Source of the DNA: Saccharopolyspora soli | Lineage (GTDB): Bacteria; Actinomycetota; Actinomycetes; Mycobacteriales; Pseudonocardiaceae | Direction of reading: 5' to 3' | Assembly (NCBI RefSeq): GCF_022678645.1 | Contig: NZ_JALBWV010000026.1 | Coordinates: forward strand, 1 to 64,000 | Length of the DNA: 64,000 nucleotides | Part shown: piece after piece, positions 1 to 10,393 of the stretch | Layout: each line of letters starts with the position of its first letter | Numbering within the stretch: the stretch's first letter is position 1 | Made by a program: the position numbers and the translations under genes | Notes under the pieces: generated by a model | Database searches by the model: none | The model's input: the letters and a program-made list of their open reading frames with translations, nothing else | Told to the model about the DNA's origin: nothing

Positions 1-70
1 GTACGGTGGTCGCCGGGGTGCGCGGGCGCGGTCGGCCGCCAGGCCACAGGCGCAAGCCAGCGCGGGTCCC

Positions 71-155
71 CGGCGGGGGGGCCCCGGGGGGGGGGGGGGG
101 GGGGGGGGGGGGGCCGGGGGGGGGGGGGGGCCCCCCCCCCCCCCCCCCCCCCCCC
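71..155. other. Homopolymer G/C tract, probable sequence artefact
   Basis: A run of G with a few C interruptions passes abruptly into 25 consecutive C (131-155). It sits inside a sulfurtransferase gene: coding homology is clear immediately downstream, but the 70 bases upstream do not give a convincing rhodanese sequence in any frame. A comparable tract at 29.5 kb truncates another gene. Pure G followed by pure C is not a plausible coding or regulatory sequence, so a low-quality or gap-filled assembly stretch is the best reading. Confidence 0.8.
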
Positions 156-156
156 G

Positions 157-609
157 GACCGACCGCAGCCAGCACTGGGGAACTTCCAGGTTCGGCCGGG
201 CTCGATGCCGGTCGTGGACGCGGATGAAGCCGTGCGGCTCGCCCGCGAGGGCGCCCTGCTGGATGCCCGCGCACCGGAACGCTATCGGGGTGACGTCGAA
301 CCGATGGATCCGCGGGCCGGGCACATTCCGGGGGCGCTGAACGCGCCGTTCGCCGCGCACGTCGCGGAGTCCGGCCGGTGGCGCTCCGCGGCGGAGCTGG
401 CCAAGCACTTCGCCGACCTCGGAGTCGAGGGCACCGGTCCGGTCGGGGCGTACTGCGGCTCGGGCGTGACCGCCTGCTCGGTCGTGCTCGCGCTGGAACA
501 CGCGGGTGTGACCGACCCGTCGCGACCGGCGGTGTTGTACGCGGGGTCGTGGTCGAACTGGTCGGCTGATCCGAACCGACCGGCCGCGACCGGATCGGAG
601 GCCGGATGA
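157..609 (+). CDS. Sulfurtransferase, C-terminal rhodanese domain (5' end lost)
   Basis: This is the second rhodanese domain of a two-domain thiosulfate/3-mercaptopyruvate sulfurtransferase, cytoplasmic, which moves sulfane sulfur to thiophilic acceptors. The visible landmarks are a linker ending RPGSMPVVDADEA, then LLDARAPERYRG, AGHIPGA and the active-site loop CGSGVT, whose Cys carries the persulfide. The ATG at 205 lies inside the linker and is not the true start: the same frame reads back to the C-tract at 155. Family members are about 280 residues, so roughly half is missing, upstream of the window or destroyed by the homopolymer tract. The frame ends TGA at 607-609. The family is clear; the exact substrate is not. 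Confidence 0.85.
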   Translation, partial: DRPQPALGNFQVRPGSMPVVDADEAVRLAREGALLDARAPERYRGDVEPMDPRAGHIPGALNAPFAAHVAESGRWRSAAELAKHFADLGVEGTGPVGAYCGSGVTACSVVLALEHAGVTDPSRPAVLYAGSWSNWSADPNRPAATGSEAG

Positions 610-682
610 ACGATCTGAGTGCGCCCGCCCTGTGGGCGATCGCACTGTGTTGGTTGCCACAGGCCGGGTAGCGTCCCAGGGC

Positions 683-1858
683 ATGGGTTCTCAGTGCGCG
701 GTGGTGTGGGACGAGTCGGTGCTCGACTACGACCTGGGTGGACACCACCCTCTGCATCCGATCCGGCTGGAGCTGACCATGCGGTTGGCCCGCTCGTTAG
801 GTGTCCTCGACGGCGTCGAGATGATCAAGCCCGAACCGGCCTCCGACGAGGACTTGGAGCGGGTGCACAAGCCCGAGTACCTCGCGGCGGTGCGCGAAGC
901 GCCGCTGGCGGGCTGGGAGATCGGCCACGGCTTGGGCACCGGCGACAATCCGATCTTCGACGGAATGCACGACGCGGCGGCGTTGATCGCGGGCGCTTCG
1001 ATCCGGGCGGCCGAGCAGATCGTGTCCGGCAAGGCCGACCGGGCGGTCAACATCGCGGGTGGGCTGCACCACGCGATGGCGGACTACGCGTCGGGGTTCT
1101 GCATCTACAACGACTGCTCGGTGGCCATCGCCTGGATGCTGGAGCAGGGCGTGGAGCGCATCGCCTACCTCGACATCGACGTGCACCACGGGGATGGCGT
1201 GCAGGCAGCGTTCTACGACGACCCGCGCGTGCTGACCATCTCGCTGCACCAGCACCCGCTCACGCTTTGGCCGGGCACCGGGTTCTCCACCGAGACCGGC
1301 TCGGGCGCGGCCGACGGCACCGCGGTCAACATCCCGCTGCCGCCGGGGACCGGCGACGCCGACTGGCGACGCGCGTTCCACGCGGTGGTGCCGTCGGTGC
1401 TGGAGGCGTTCCAGCCGCAGGTGTTGGTGACGCAGTGCGGCGCCGACGCGCATCGGGAGGATCCGCTCGCGGAACTGTCGGTGACCGTCGACGGGCAGCG
1501 CGCGACCTACCAGAACCTGCGGGAGTTGGCCGAGAACTACGCGGGTGGCAAGTGGCTGGCGCTGGGCGGCGGTGGCTACTCGCTGTTCCGCGTGGTGCCG
1601 CGTGCCTGGACGCACCTCTTGGCGACGCTGCTGAACCGCGACCTCGAACCGGGGGCGACCATCCCCGGTGACTGGATGGCGCACGCGGTGCGGGTCGCGC
1701 ACAACGTGCCGCTGCCGACTTCGATGACCGACGGGGCCGACCCGGCGTTCCAGCCGTGGACGGGTGTCACCACGTCCGCGGTGGACACCGCGATTCGCGA
1801 CACCCGGCACGCGGTGTTCCCGTTGCACGGTCTCGATCCGGCCGACAGCCGCGACTGA
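683..1858 (+). CDS. acuC: AcuC-type histone deacetylase family protein
   Basis: A 391-residue zinc-dependent deacetylase of the arginase/deacetylase fold. Visible motifs are GGLHHAM (catalytic His pair region), DIDVHHGDG (zinc ligands Asp and His), SLHQHP, a later zinc-ligand Asp in QCGADAHREDPL, and the Gly-rich GGGGYS loop near the C-terminus. In Bacillus subtilis AcuC removes acetyl groups from acetyl-CoA synthetase. The next gene, 10 bases downstream on the same strand, is a GNAT/acyl-CoA-synthetase-like protein acetyltransferase, so the pair looks like a reversible lysine acetylation switch; that is inference from adjacency. I chose the ATG at 683 because the homologous protein starts there; a GTG at 632 is in frame but adds an unrelated leader. 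Confidence 0.92.
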   Translation: MGSQCAVVWDESVLDYDLGGHHPLHPIRLELTMRLARSLGVLDGVEMIKPEPASDEDLERVHKPEYLAAVREAPLAGWEIGHGLGTGDNPIFDGMHDAAALIAGASIRAAEQIVSGKADRAVNIAGGLHHAMADYASGFCIYNDCSVAIAWMLEQGVERIAYLDIDVHHGDGVQAAFYDDPRVLTISLHQHPLTLWPGTGFSTETGSGAADGTAVNIPLPPGTGDADWRRAFHAVVPSVLEAFQPQVLVTQCGADAHREDPLAELSVTVDGQRATYQNLRELAENYAGGKWLALGGGGYSLFRVVPRAWTHLLATLLNRDLEPGATIPGDWMAHAVRVAHNVPLPTSMTDGADPAFQPWTGVTTSAVDTAIRDTRHAVFPLHGLDPADSRD

Positions 1859-1868
1859 GGAGTCCGAA

Positions 1869-4553
1869 GTGGACGGACTGGTGCGGGGCGAGGGGAAGGT
1901 CCGCCCGGCGGTGGATTACCCCCGCCCGTGGGAAGCCGACGTGGTGCTCTCCGACGGCGGCACCATGCACCTGCGGCCGATCACCGCCGCGGACGCCGAG
2001 AAACTGGTCGCCTTCCACGGGCGGCTCAGCGATCGGACCCGGTACTACCGCTACTTCGGCCCGTACCCGCGGATGCCGCAGCGCGATGTGGAGCGGTTCA
2101 CCCGCGTCGATTACGTGAACCGGGTGGCGCTGGTCGCGTTGCTGGGCGACGACATCGTGGCGGTGGGCCGCTACGACCGGCTGGGCGAGCAGAAATCGGC
2201 CGAGGTCGCGTTCGTGGTGGAGGACCAGCACCAGGGGCGCGGCGTGGGCTCGATCCTGCTGGAGCACCTGGCCGCGGCGGCGCGGGAACGCGGACTGCGG
2301 CGTTTCGTGGCGGAGGTACTGGCCGAGAACTCGACGATGGTGCGGGTGTTCCGGGACGCCGGTTACCAGGTGAGCCGCGCCATGGAAGAGGGCGTGGTGC
2401 ACCTGGAGTTCGACATCGACCCGACCGAGGAGTCGGTGGCGGTGGCGCGCGCCCGCGAGCAGGCCGCCGAGGCCCGCAGCGTGCACAACCTGCTGCGACC
2501 GCGGTCGGTCGCGGTGATCGGTGCGTCCACCGATCACCGCAAGATCGGGCACGCGGTGCTGACCAACCTGCTCACCGCGGACTTCGCCGGACCGGTCTAC
2601 CCGGTGAACCCGGAGCACCGCTCGGTCCGCGGGGTGCGCGCCTACGCCTCCGTGCTCGACATCCCCGACGAAGTTGACCTGGCGGTGGTGGCGATCCCGG
2701 CCGCCAGCGTGACCGGAGTGCTCGACGACTGCCTGGCCAAGGGGGTGAAGACCCTGGTCATCGTCAGCTCCGGGTTCAGCGAGATCGGTCCGGAGGGCCG
2801 TGCGGTGGAACGCGAGATGGTGCGGGCCGCGCGTGCCCACGGCATGCGGGTGGTCGGCCCCAACGCGCTGGGCGTGGTCAACACCGATCCGGAGTTCAGG
2901 TTGAACGCGAGCCTGGCGCCGCAGTTGCCCGGTCGGGGCCGCACCGGCTTCTTCTGCCAGTCCGGCGCGCTCGGGGTGGCGATCCTGGCCACTGCCACCG
3001 AGCGTGGGTTGGGATTGTCGACGTTCGTCTCAGCGGGCAACCGCGCCGATGTGTCCGGCAACGACCTGTTGCAGTACTGGCAGACCGACCCGGCCACCGA
3101 TGTCGTGCTGCTCTACCTGGAGTCCTTCGGCAATCCGCGCAAGTTCGGGCGGCTGGCGCGCCGGTTGGCCCGCAGCAAGCCGATCGTGGCGGTGAAGTCG
3201 GGCCGCAACGCGGTGCGCCCCGGCCTGGCCGCCACCTCGGCGCAGATCGACGAGACCAGCGTGCAGGCGTTGTTCGAGCAGTCCGGCGTCATCCGGGTCG
3301 AGTCGGTGGCGCAGCTTTTCGATACCGCTCTGCTGCTGGCGCACCAGCCGTTGCCGCGGGGCGATCGGGTCGCGATCGTGGGCAATTCCGCCGCCTTGGG
3401 CATGATTGCCGCGGATGTGGCGCAGGCGCAGCAGTTGCAGCTGGCAGGCGATCCGGTCGATGTGGGTGCGTCGGCTGGGCCGGACGAATTCGCTGCGGCG
3501 GTCCGCGACGCCGCCCTGCGCGAGGACGTTGACGCGCTGGTGACGGTATTCGCGCCGCCGGTAGCGGTGCCCGGCACCGCGTACGCGCGCGCCCTGCGCG
3601 AGGCATTGCAGGAGGGCGACGTCGCTCGCTCCAAGCCGGTGGTGACCACGTTCCTGGCCGCCGAAGGTGTGCCCGACGAGCTCGCTGTGCCGGGGCCGGA
3701 CGGCACGGCTGGCAAAGGATCGGTGCCCTCCTACCCGAGTCCGGAGCGGTCGGTGTTGGCGCTCGCGCGAGTCACCCGGTACGCGAAGTGGCGCGCCGCG
3801 CCGCAGGGGCATTTCGTGCGGCCAGCGGAGATCGACGAGGACCGGGCACGTTCGCTGGTCGACGGCTGGCTGGCCGCGGGCGTCACCGAGCTCAGCGACG
3901 ATCGGGCGGTGCGGTTGCTCGGCTGCTACGGCATCGACGTGGTGCCGTTCCGGCTGGCCACCGGGTCGGCCGCGGCGGTCGCTGCGGCCGAGGAGTTGGG
4001 CTATCCGGTTGTGCTGAAGTCGGTGAGCGATCAGCTGCGGCACCGTACGGACCTGGTGGGTGTCCGCCTCGACCTGGGCAGTGCCGAGGCCGTGCGGTCC
4101 GCGTACGCGGATGTGCGCGAGGTGTCCGGGCTCGACGAGGTGTACGTGCAGCGGATGGCGACTCGGGGCACTTCCTGCGTCATCGATCTGCTCGACGACC
4201 CGTCGTTCGGCACGCTGGTCTCGTTCGGGCTGTCCGGAGTGGCCAGCGAACTGCTGGGCGACAAGGCGTATCGCGCACTCCCGCTGTCCGATGTGGACGT
4301 TTCCGCGCTGGTGCGCGAGCCGCGGGCCGCGCCGCTGCTGGCCGGGTACCGGGGCGCCGAACCGGCCGATCTCGCGGCGTTGGAGGACTTGGTGCTGCGC
4401 GTCGCGACGCTGGCCGAGGATCTGCCGGAGGTGCGCGACCTGGCGCTGCAACCGGTGCTCGCCTCCCCGGCAGGAGTCCTGGTGGCCGGGGCCACGATGG
4501 CGATCAGAGCGTCGCCTGCGGCGCTGGACGCCGGGCCGCGTCGGCTCAGCTGA
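1869..4553 (+). CDS. Pat-type protein acetyltransferase (GNAT plus acyl-CoA synthetase-like)
   Basis: An 894-residue cytoplasmic protein with an N-terminal GNAT domain (about 30-180, acetyl-CoA site QGRGVGS), a CoA-binding/NDP-forming acyl-CoA ligase region (about 200-640, VIGASTDHRKIG at its start) and a C-terminal ATP-grasp domain (about 690-890). GNAT-first order matches the Streptomyces lividans PatA class, which acetylates acyl-CoA synthetases; PatZ of enterobacteria has the reverse order. At the place where active ADP-forming synthetases carry a phosphorylated His in an SHTG motif, this protein reads TSAQIDE, so the ligase part is probably regulatory. The GTG start at 1869 follows a GAGGAG site at 1858-1863. 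AcuC lies directly upstream, probably in one transcript. Targets are inferred only. Confidence 0.88.
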   Translation: MDGLVRGEGKVRPAVDYPRPWEADVVLSDGGTMHLRPITAADAEKLVAFHGRLSDRTRYYRYFGPYPRMPQRDVERFTRVDYVNRVALVALLGDDIVAVGRYDRLGEQKSAEVAFVVEDQHQGRGVGSILLEHLAAAARERGLRRFVAEVLAENSTMVRVFRDAGYQVSRAMEEGVVHLEFDIDPTEESVAVARAREQAAEARSVHNLLRPRSVAVIGASTDHRKIGHAVLTNLLTADFAGPVYPVNPEHRSVRGVRAYASVLDIPDEVDLAVVAIPAASVTGVLDDCLAKGVKTLVIVSSGFSEIGPEGRAVEREMVRAARAHGMRVVGPNALGVVNTDPEFRLNASLAPQLPGRGRTGFFCQSGALGVAILATATERGLGLSTFVSAGNRADVSGNDLLQYWQTDPATDVVLLYLESFGNPRKFGRLARRLARSKPIVAVKSGRNAVRPGLAATSAQIDETSVQALFEQSGVIRVESVAQLFDTALLLAHQPLPRGDRVAIVGNSAALGMIAADVAQAQQLQLAGDPVDVGASAGPDEFAAAVRDAALREDVDALVTVFAPPVAVPGTAYARALREALQEGDVARSKPVVTTFLAAEGVPDELAVPGPDGTAGKGSVPSYPSPERSVLALARVTRYAKWRAAPQGHFVRPAEIDEDRARSLVDGWLAAGVTELSDDRAVRLLGCYGIDVVPFRLATGSAAAVAAAEELGYPVVLKSVSDQLRHRTDLVGVRLDLGSAEAVRSAYADVREVSGLDEVYVQRMATRGTSCVIDLLDDPSFGTLVSFGLSGVASELLGDKAYRALPLSDVDVSALVREPRAAPLLAGYRGAEPADLAALEDLVLRVATLAEDLPEVRDLALQPVLASPAGVLVAGATMAIRASPAALDAGPRRLS

Positions 4554-4594
4554 TCCGCTGTTCGAAACTGGTCGGTTCCGTTAATCTTTGCGGC

Positions 4595-5521
4595 GTGGAC
4601 GAGGAAACCGCCGAGAACATCTCCGAGCCCAGCGCCTCAGCCGGGCCAGCCCCGGCTTCCGTCGTGCTCGGGCTGGTCCCGGCCGACGCCCATCGACTCA
4701 AGGTGCGCGCCGCGCGGCAGGACGATCCCAGCAGCCCGGTGGTCGTCCTGCTCCCGGCCATGGGTGTGCCAGCCAGGTACTACCGGCCGTTCGTCGCCGA
4801 CCTGCACAGCCAGGGCCTCACGGTGGTGACCTTCGACCTGCGCGGTCAGGGCGAGAGCCAGCCTCCGGCGGCTCGTGGCGTGCGGTTCGGTTACCTGAGC
4901 CTGATCGACGACCTGGATGCCGTTGTCGACCTGGTCGAGGCGGTGTTCCCGCAAGCACCGCGGTTCGTGCTGGGGCACAGCCTGGGCGGTCAGATCGCGC
5001 TCCTGCACGCGGCGCGTCGCCCTGGCCGGGCGCATGGGGTGGCGCTGGTGGCATCCGGCTCGGTGTGGTTCCGGAGCTTCCCCGGCATGTACAAGATCCG
5101 CACGCTGCTCGGATCCCAGCTGGTCGCGGTGCTCGCCACGCTGCTCGGCTACTGGCCCGGCCAGCGGTTCGGCTTCGGTGGCCGCCAAGCAGTCGATCTG
5201 ATGCAGGACTGGGCCAGGCAGTCCCGCACCGGCCGGTACCAGCTGAACGGCTCCACGACCGATTACGAGGCGGCATTGCGAGACGTGCGGCAGCCGCTGT
5301 TGACGATCAGCGTCGCGGGCGACCGGCTGGCCCCGCAGTCCGCAGTGGACCATCTGGCGGGCAAGGTCGAGCGAGCACCGCGCACTGCCAAGCACTACAC
5401 GCGGGCGGCTTCAGGAGCGACCGACCTTGGCCACTTCAGCTGGGTGCGCAACGGTGGCGAACTGTCCCGCTGGGTCCGGGACTGGATCGCCGCCGTTGCC
5501 GACACCTCGGTGCGGACGTAG
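4595..5521 (+). CDS. Alpha/beta hydrolase
   Basis: A 308-residue cytoplasmic alpha/beta hydrolase, no signal peptide. It has the oxyanion-side VVVLLPAMG, a conserved DLRGQGES turn, and the nucleophile elbow GHSLGGQ with Ser near residue 130. A late Asp (SVAGDRLAP) and a His (DLGHFSW) supply the expected triad partners. The length and the DLRGQGES motif suit esterases and lysophospholipase-like enzymes, but the substrate cannot be read from sequence. The GTG at 4595 opens the frame 41 bases after the acetyltransferase gene; the preceding bases show no strong ribosome site. It converges with the sulfur permease gene, with only 6 bases between stop codons and no room for a separate terminator. 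Confidence 0.85.
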   Translation: MDEETAENISEPSASAGPAPASVVLGLVPADAHRLKVRAARQDDPSSPVVVLLPAMGVPARYYRPFVADLHSQGLTVVTFDLRGQGESQPPAARGVRFGYLSLIDDLDAVVDLVEAVFPQAPRFVLGHSLGGQIALLHAARRPGRAHGVALVASGSVWFRSFPGMYKIRTLLGSQLVAVLATLLGYWPGQRFGFGGRQAVDLMQDWARQSRTGRYQLNGSTTDYEAALRDVRQPLLTISVAGDRLAPQSAVDHLAGKVERAPRTAKHYTRAASGATDLGHFSWVRNGGELSRWVRDWIAAVADTSVRT

Positions 5522-5527
5522 CGCAGC

Positions 5528-6775
5528 TCAGCAGACCGAGTCGGTCGGCTTGGGGACGTCGAGGCCGAACATCGGCCGCAGCTTCAGACCGACCCAGGTG
5601 CCGACGAGGGCGAGCAGGCCCCACGCCCAGCCGTGCAGGGAGAACGAGGCGATTCCCGAGAAGTAGGCGCCGATGTTGCAGCCGTACGCCAGCCGTGCTC
5701 CGTAACCCATCAGCAGCCCGCCGATCACTGCTGCCAACACGACCTTCACCGGCAGGCGCTTGGCCAGCACGAAAGCACCGGACGCGGCCGATGCCACCAA
5801 CGCGCCGACGATGATTCCGAAGTCCAGTACCGAGGTCGAGTCGGCCAGCACCGGACTCGTCAGGGCGGCGGCCCGCTCGCCCTGCCAGTACGGCCAGCTC
5901 GCCACATCGACCCCGACGGCTTGCAGCGCCTTCGAACCCCACAGCACGAACGCCGATGTGATGCCCCAGGGAGTGCCGCGAGTGAGCAGCACCACGGCGT
6001 TCAACACCGCCAGCGCGATCGCGCCGACCCACAGCGGCCACGCACCGCGCAGGATCCGCCACAACCCGCGTGATGTTGGTGGCCGACCGGCGGGGGGAGC
6101 GTTGTGCCGCCGGGCCCATCGCGTCGCGACGAGGCCGATCGCGCCCAGCACGGCGAGCTGCACGACCAACGCGCCGAAGTAGCCGAGGCCGGTGTCCTCG
6201 GCCAGGGAGAAGGAACCGAGCGTGATGGCGTCCGAAGTCCACAGTGGAAGGTGCAGGGCGCCCAGCACCGATCCGCAGATGAAGAAGAAGAGCGTCACCA
6301 CCATCAGGGTGTTCCCGCCGCCGACGGCGAACAGGGTGCCCGATGCGCAGGCGCCACCGAGCTGCATGCCGATGCCGAACAGGACCGCGCCGACGACCAG
6401 CCCGAGCCCGAGCGGTTCCACGTTTCCTTCCGGCTGCGCGCCGAAGAACGTCACGCCGCCAGCCAGGATCGGGGCGAACAGGATTGACGCGGTGCCGAGC
6501 ATCAGCAGGTGAGCCCGCAGTCCCGAGGTCTGTCCTACCGAGACGAGTTGCCGCCAGGCTGAGGTGAATCCGAAGCGGGAGTGGAACAACGTCAGCCCGA
6601 GCGCCAGGCCGAGCGCGGCCAGCACGGCCGATTTCACCCCGACCACGACGGCTGCGGCGATCACGAGCGCTACGGCCGCGATCAAGCCGACGACCAGCGA
6701 AACCCACTGCGGCTTGCCCTGTGGTGCTTCCGGGGGCGCAGCAACTGGTGGGGCAGATGTGGCGGTGGTGGACAT
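5528..6775 (-). CDS. YeeE/YedE family sulfur-compound permease
   Basis: A 415-residue integral membrane protein with about ten hydrophobic helices and two YeeE/YedE (DUF395) repeats. The family includes TsuA, which imports thiosulfate through conserved cysteines. The matching cysteine motifs are visible in both halves: GGACASGT in the first and AYGCNIGAYFSG in the second. The ATG at 6775 follows a strong GGGAGGGAG site. A sulfurtransferase lies at the left end of the window, 5 kb away, which fits a sulfur-uptake theme but is not an operon. A divergent lipoprotein gene starts 149 bases away. Thiosulfate as substrate is plausible, not shown. Confidence 0.88.
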   Translation of the reverse strand: MSTTATSAPPVAAPPEAPQGKPQWVSLVVGLIAAVALVIAAAVVVGVKSAVLAALGLALGLTLFHSRFGFTSAWRQLVSVGQTSGLRAHLLMLGTASILFAPILAGGVTFFGAQPEGNVEPLGLGLVVGAVLFGIGMQLGGACASGTLFAVGGGNTLMVVTLFFFICGSVLGALHLPLWTSDAITLGSFSLAEDTGLGYFGALVVQLAVLGAIGLVATRWARRHNAPPAGRPPTSRGLWRILRGAWPLWVGAIALAVLNAVVLLTRGTPWGITSAFVLWGSKALQAVGVDVASWPYWQGERAAALTSPVLADSTSVLDFGIIVGALVASAASGAFVLAKRLPVKVVLAAVIGGLLMGYGARLAYGCNIGAYFSGIASFSLHGWAWGLLALVGTWVGLKLRPMFGLDVPKPTDSVC

Positions 6776-6923
6776 TTCTCCCTCCCAGGCGTGAATCGGA
6801 TCGCGTTGACGAAACCACGCGCGACTCATCGAGCACCAGCAGTTCCGAAATGTGGGAAAGGTGTGTACTGATCCGTTGCGGTTTTCACGCAACCGCGCCC
6901 AGCGCCCGATCCGTCTAGAGGGC

Positions 6924-7397
6924 ATGAGACGCCTACAAACCACAGTGGGCGCAGGGGTTCTGCTCATAGCGTTGGCAGCCTGCGCGCAACAGCCATCCAA
7001 CGAGGTGGGCTTCGGAGGTCAGCCACCGGCGCCTCCGCCGGGCCCAGTGCAACAAGTGCCGGTGCAACCGAAACCGGAGCAGGAACGTACCCCGGTCGCG
7101 GAAAGCGCGATCGATGCGACGTTACTGCCCAAGGGTTATCCGAAGAAGGTCTGGACCCAGGACAACGGAATGGTCGTCGTGGCCACCGGCCAGGAAGGTG
7201 GCTGCAGCAAGGTGCACGCCGAACTCACCGAGCAGGCCGCCGACCACATCAAGATCGTGTTCGTCGAGGAAACTCCGGAACCGCCGGGGATCTGCACGAT
7301 GGACCTGCGCTACCCGCCGCTGGCGGTGCAGCTCAACGCGCCGCTGGATGCCCGCAAGGTCGTGCTGGAACAAAGAGACGTGAAGATCCCTCGGTAA
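6924..7397 (+). CDS. Putative lipoprotein
   Basis: A 157-residue protein with a type II signal peptide: basic MRR, a hydrophobic stretch and the lipobox LAAC, giving a lipid-modified Cys near residue 21. A Pro/Gln-rich linker (residues 30-60) follows, then a globular domain of about 95 residues with two Cys (GGCSK and GICTM) that could form a disulfide. I do not recognise the domain; small actinobacterial envelope lipoproteins of unknown role often look like this. The ATG at 6924 has GAGGG just upstream. It is divergent from the sulfur permease. Confidence 0.75.
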   Translation: MRRLQTTVGAGVLLIALAACAQQPSNEVGFGGQPPAPPPGPVQQVPVQPKPEQERTPVAESAIDATLLPKGYPKKVWTQDNGMVVVATGQEGGCSKVHAELTEQAADHIKIVFVEETPEPPGICTMDLRYPPLAVQLNAPLDARKVVLEQRDVKIPR

Positions 7398-7569
7398 CAG
7401 CAGAGGGTGCGCGGATTGCCAGATCCGGCCTGCCACCGCGAGTTCGCGCTCGGAAATCGGTAACAGCCGCGTTCCGCCACGCACGCAACTCTCGTGTTGC
7501 GGCTTCTCAGAAGTCGTCCTCATGGCTACAGCCCCGACGCAATGCATCGGAGGAGCCGGGGATATAGAA

Positions 7570-7725
7570 ATCGAGGCAACGTCTGAGATTCCGCTACCGG
7601 ATCAATTCGCCAAACGAGATCCGCGACAGGCGATGGCATACATGATGTCGGGGATCCCGGAACGAGACGGCGTCTGAGGTTCCGCCACCCGCACCGCTAC
7701 GCAAAACGAGTCAAATAAGGAAACA
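7570..7725 (+). repeat. Intergenic repeat, copy 1 (two degenerate units)
   Basis: Within the 350-base gap between the lipoprotein and fumarase genes, two related units lie in tandem: one with GAGATTCCGCTACC and CCAAACGAGAT (about 7587-7620), the second with GAGGTTCCGCCACC and ACGCAAAACGAGTC (about 7674-7710). Between them is GGCATACATGATGTCGGGG (from about 7634), which recurs at 33,359. Further partial copies lie at 52.7, 54.5 and 56.6 kb. No gene is apparent in this gap. Confidence 0.75.
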
Positions 7726-7743
7726 AAGGCTATACCGCGAACA

Positions 7744-7785
7744 CCGTGTCTACCGCAGGAGGTGGGGCTCCTGCGGTAGACACGG
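7744..7785 (-). terminator. Hairpin terminator after fumarase
   Basis: A perfect 18-bp inverted repeat (CCGTGTCTACCGCAGGAG and its complement) around a 6-base loop, directly after the fumarase stop. There is no U tract on the minus strand; strong U-less hairpins are common terminators in actinobacteria. Confidence 0.8.
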
Positions 7786-7789
7786 CATT

Positions 7790-9442
<1,653 letters not shown>

Positions 9443-9653
9443 GTCGCGGCTCCTTTGCGCGCGTTCGGGTTACGCGATGACCCATAAAACCGCGTGTTGG
9501 ATCAGTGCGTCCACGGGGGTGGCCCAGGTGTGACCGATCGCCAACCTGGATCCCGCCCAACGGAGCCTTGGCAGCTCGGGACCGCAGCTGCGAGGCTGGC
9601 GGCCGGACTTGTCATCGCACCTCAGCAGTGGTGCCCGAGTCGCGGAGGTCGTC

Positions 9654-10393
9654 TTGCCGACAACGGATCCGATCGATGTGCTGGTGAACCTGCGCGACCT
9701 GGGCGGGCAACCCACCGGCAACGGTGTGGTGACGAGAGCGGGCGTGGTGTACCGCAGTGATGCTCCGCACATCGACGACCGGGCGCCGGAGCACCTGCCC
9801 GGATGGCCGCCGAAAGTCGTAGTGGATCTGCGCGATTCGGCGGAGGTCGGCGACCAGGAGCACCCGTTCGCGGCGGTCGCGGCGGTGCACAACGTGGCTC
9901 TGCTGGAAGACCTCCAGGACACCGATCCGGAAGACGACGGAAGCGCTCACGGGTTGACAGTGCTCTACCAGTCGATCCTCACCGGAGCTCCGAAGAAGCT
10001 GGTCGAGGTGTTCCGCATCGGCTGGCCGCGAACGGCCCGGTGCTGGTCCACTGCGCAGCGGGCAAGGACCGAACCGGCGTGGTCTCCGCGCTGCTGCTGA
10101 GCGCGGTCGGGGTGCGCCCCGACGCCATCGTGGCCGACTACGTGCGAACCGACCGCAACATGTTCCGGGTGCTGCGACGACTGGACGCGGCCCCGGTGCT
10201 GCCGCCGGGCGTGGCCGAAGAGGACGTCCAGGACCTCATGTCAACGCCGACCGAAGCGATCGAGAGCGTCCTGACCACGTTCGCGGCCCATGAAGATGGA
10301 GCCTCGGGCTGGCTGCGCTCACACGGGGCCACGGACGAAGAACTGCAGCGTTGGCACCAGAAGTTCTTGGCGTCGCCGTCAACTCCGGCGTGA
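9654..10393 (+). pseudogene. Tyrosine phosphatase (PtpB-like), frameshifted
   Basis: The two halves of one tyrosine phosphatase lie in different frames. The first frame (TTG 9654, preceded by GGAGG at 9644-9648) gives NLRDLGG, RAGVVYRSD and VVDLRDSAEV and ends in nonsense after LVEVFR near 10,015. The second frame continues RLAANGPVLVHCAAGKDRTG, the Cys-x5-Arg phosphatase loop, through to the stop at 10,393. Joining them needs a -1 shift, for example one lost C in the FR-to-RLAANG stretch. The family resembles mycobacterial PtpB and the Y_phosphatase3 group. All catalytic parts are otherwise intact, so a sequencing error is as likely as a true mutation. Confidence 0.85.

Noticed and set aside
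3788..4594. A frame fusing sequence within the acetyltransferase gene to the downstream hydrolase
   Set aside because: The upstream part is an Arg/Gly-rich shadow of the acetyltransferase; hydrolase homology begins only after the GTG at 4595.
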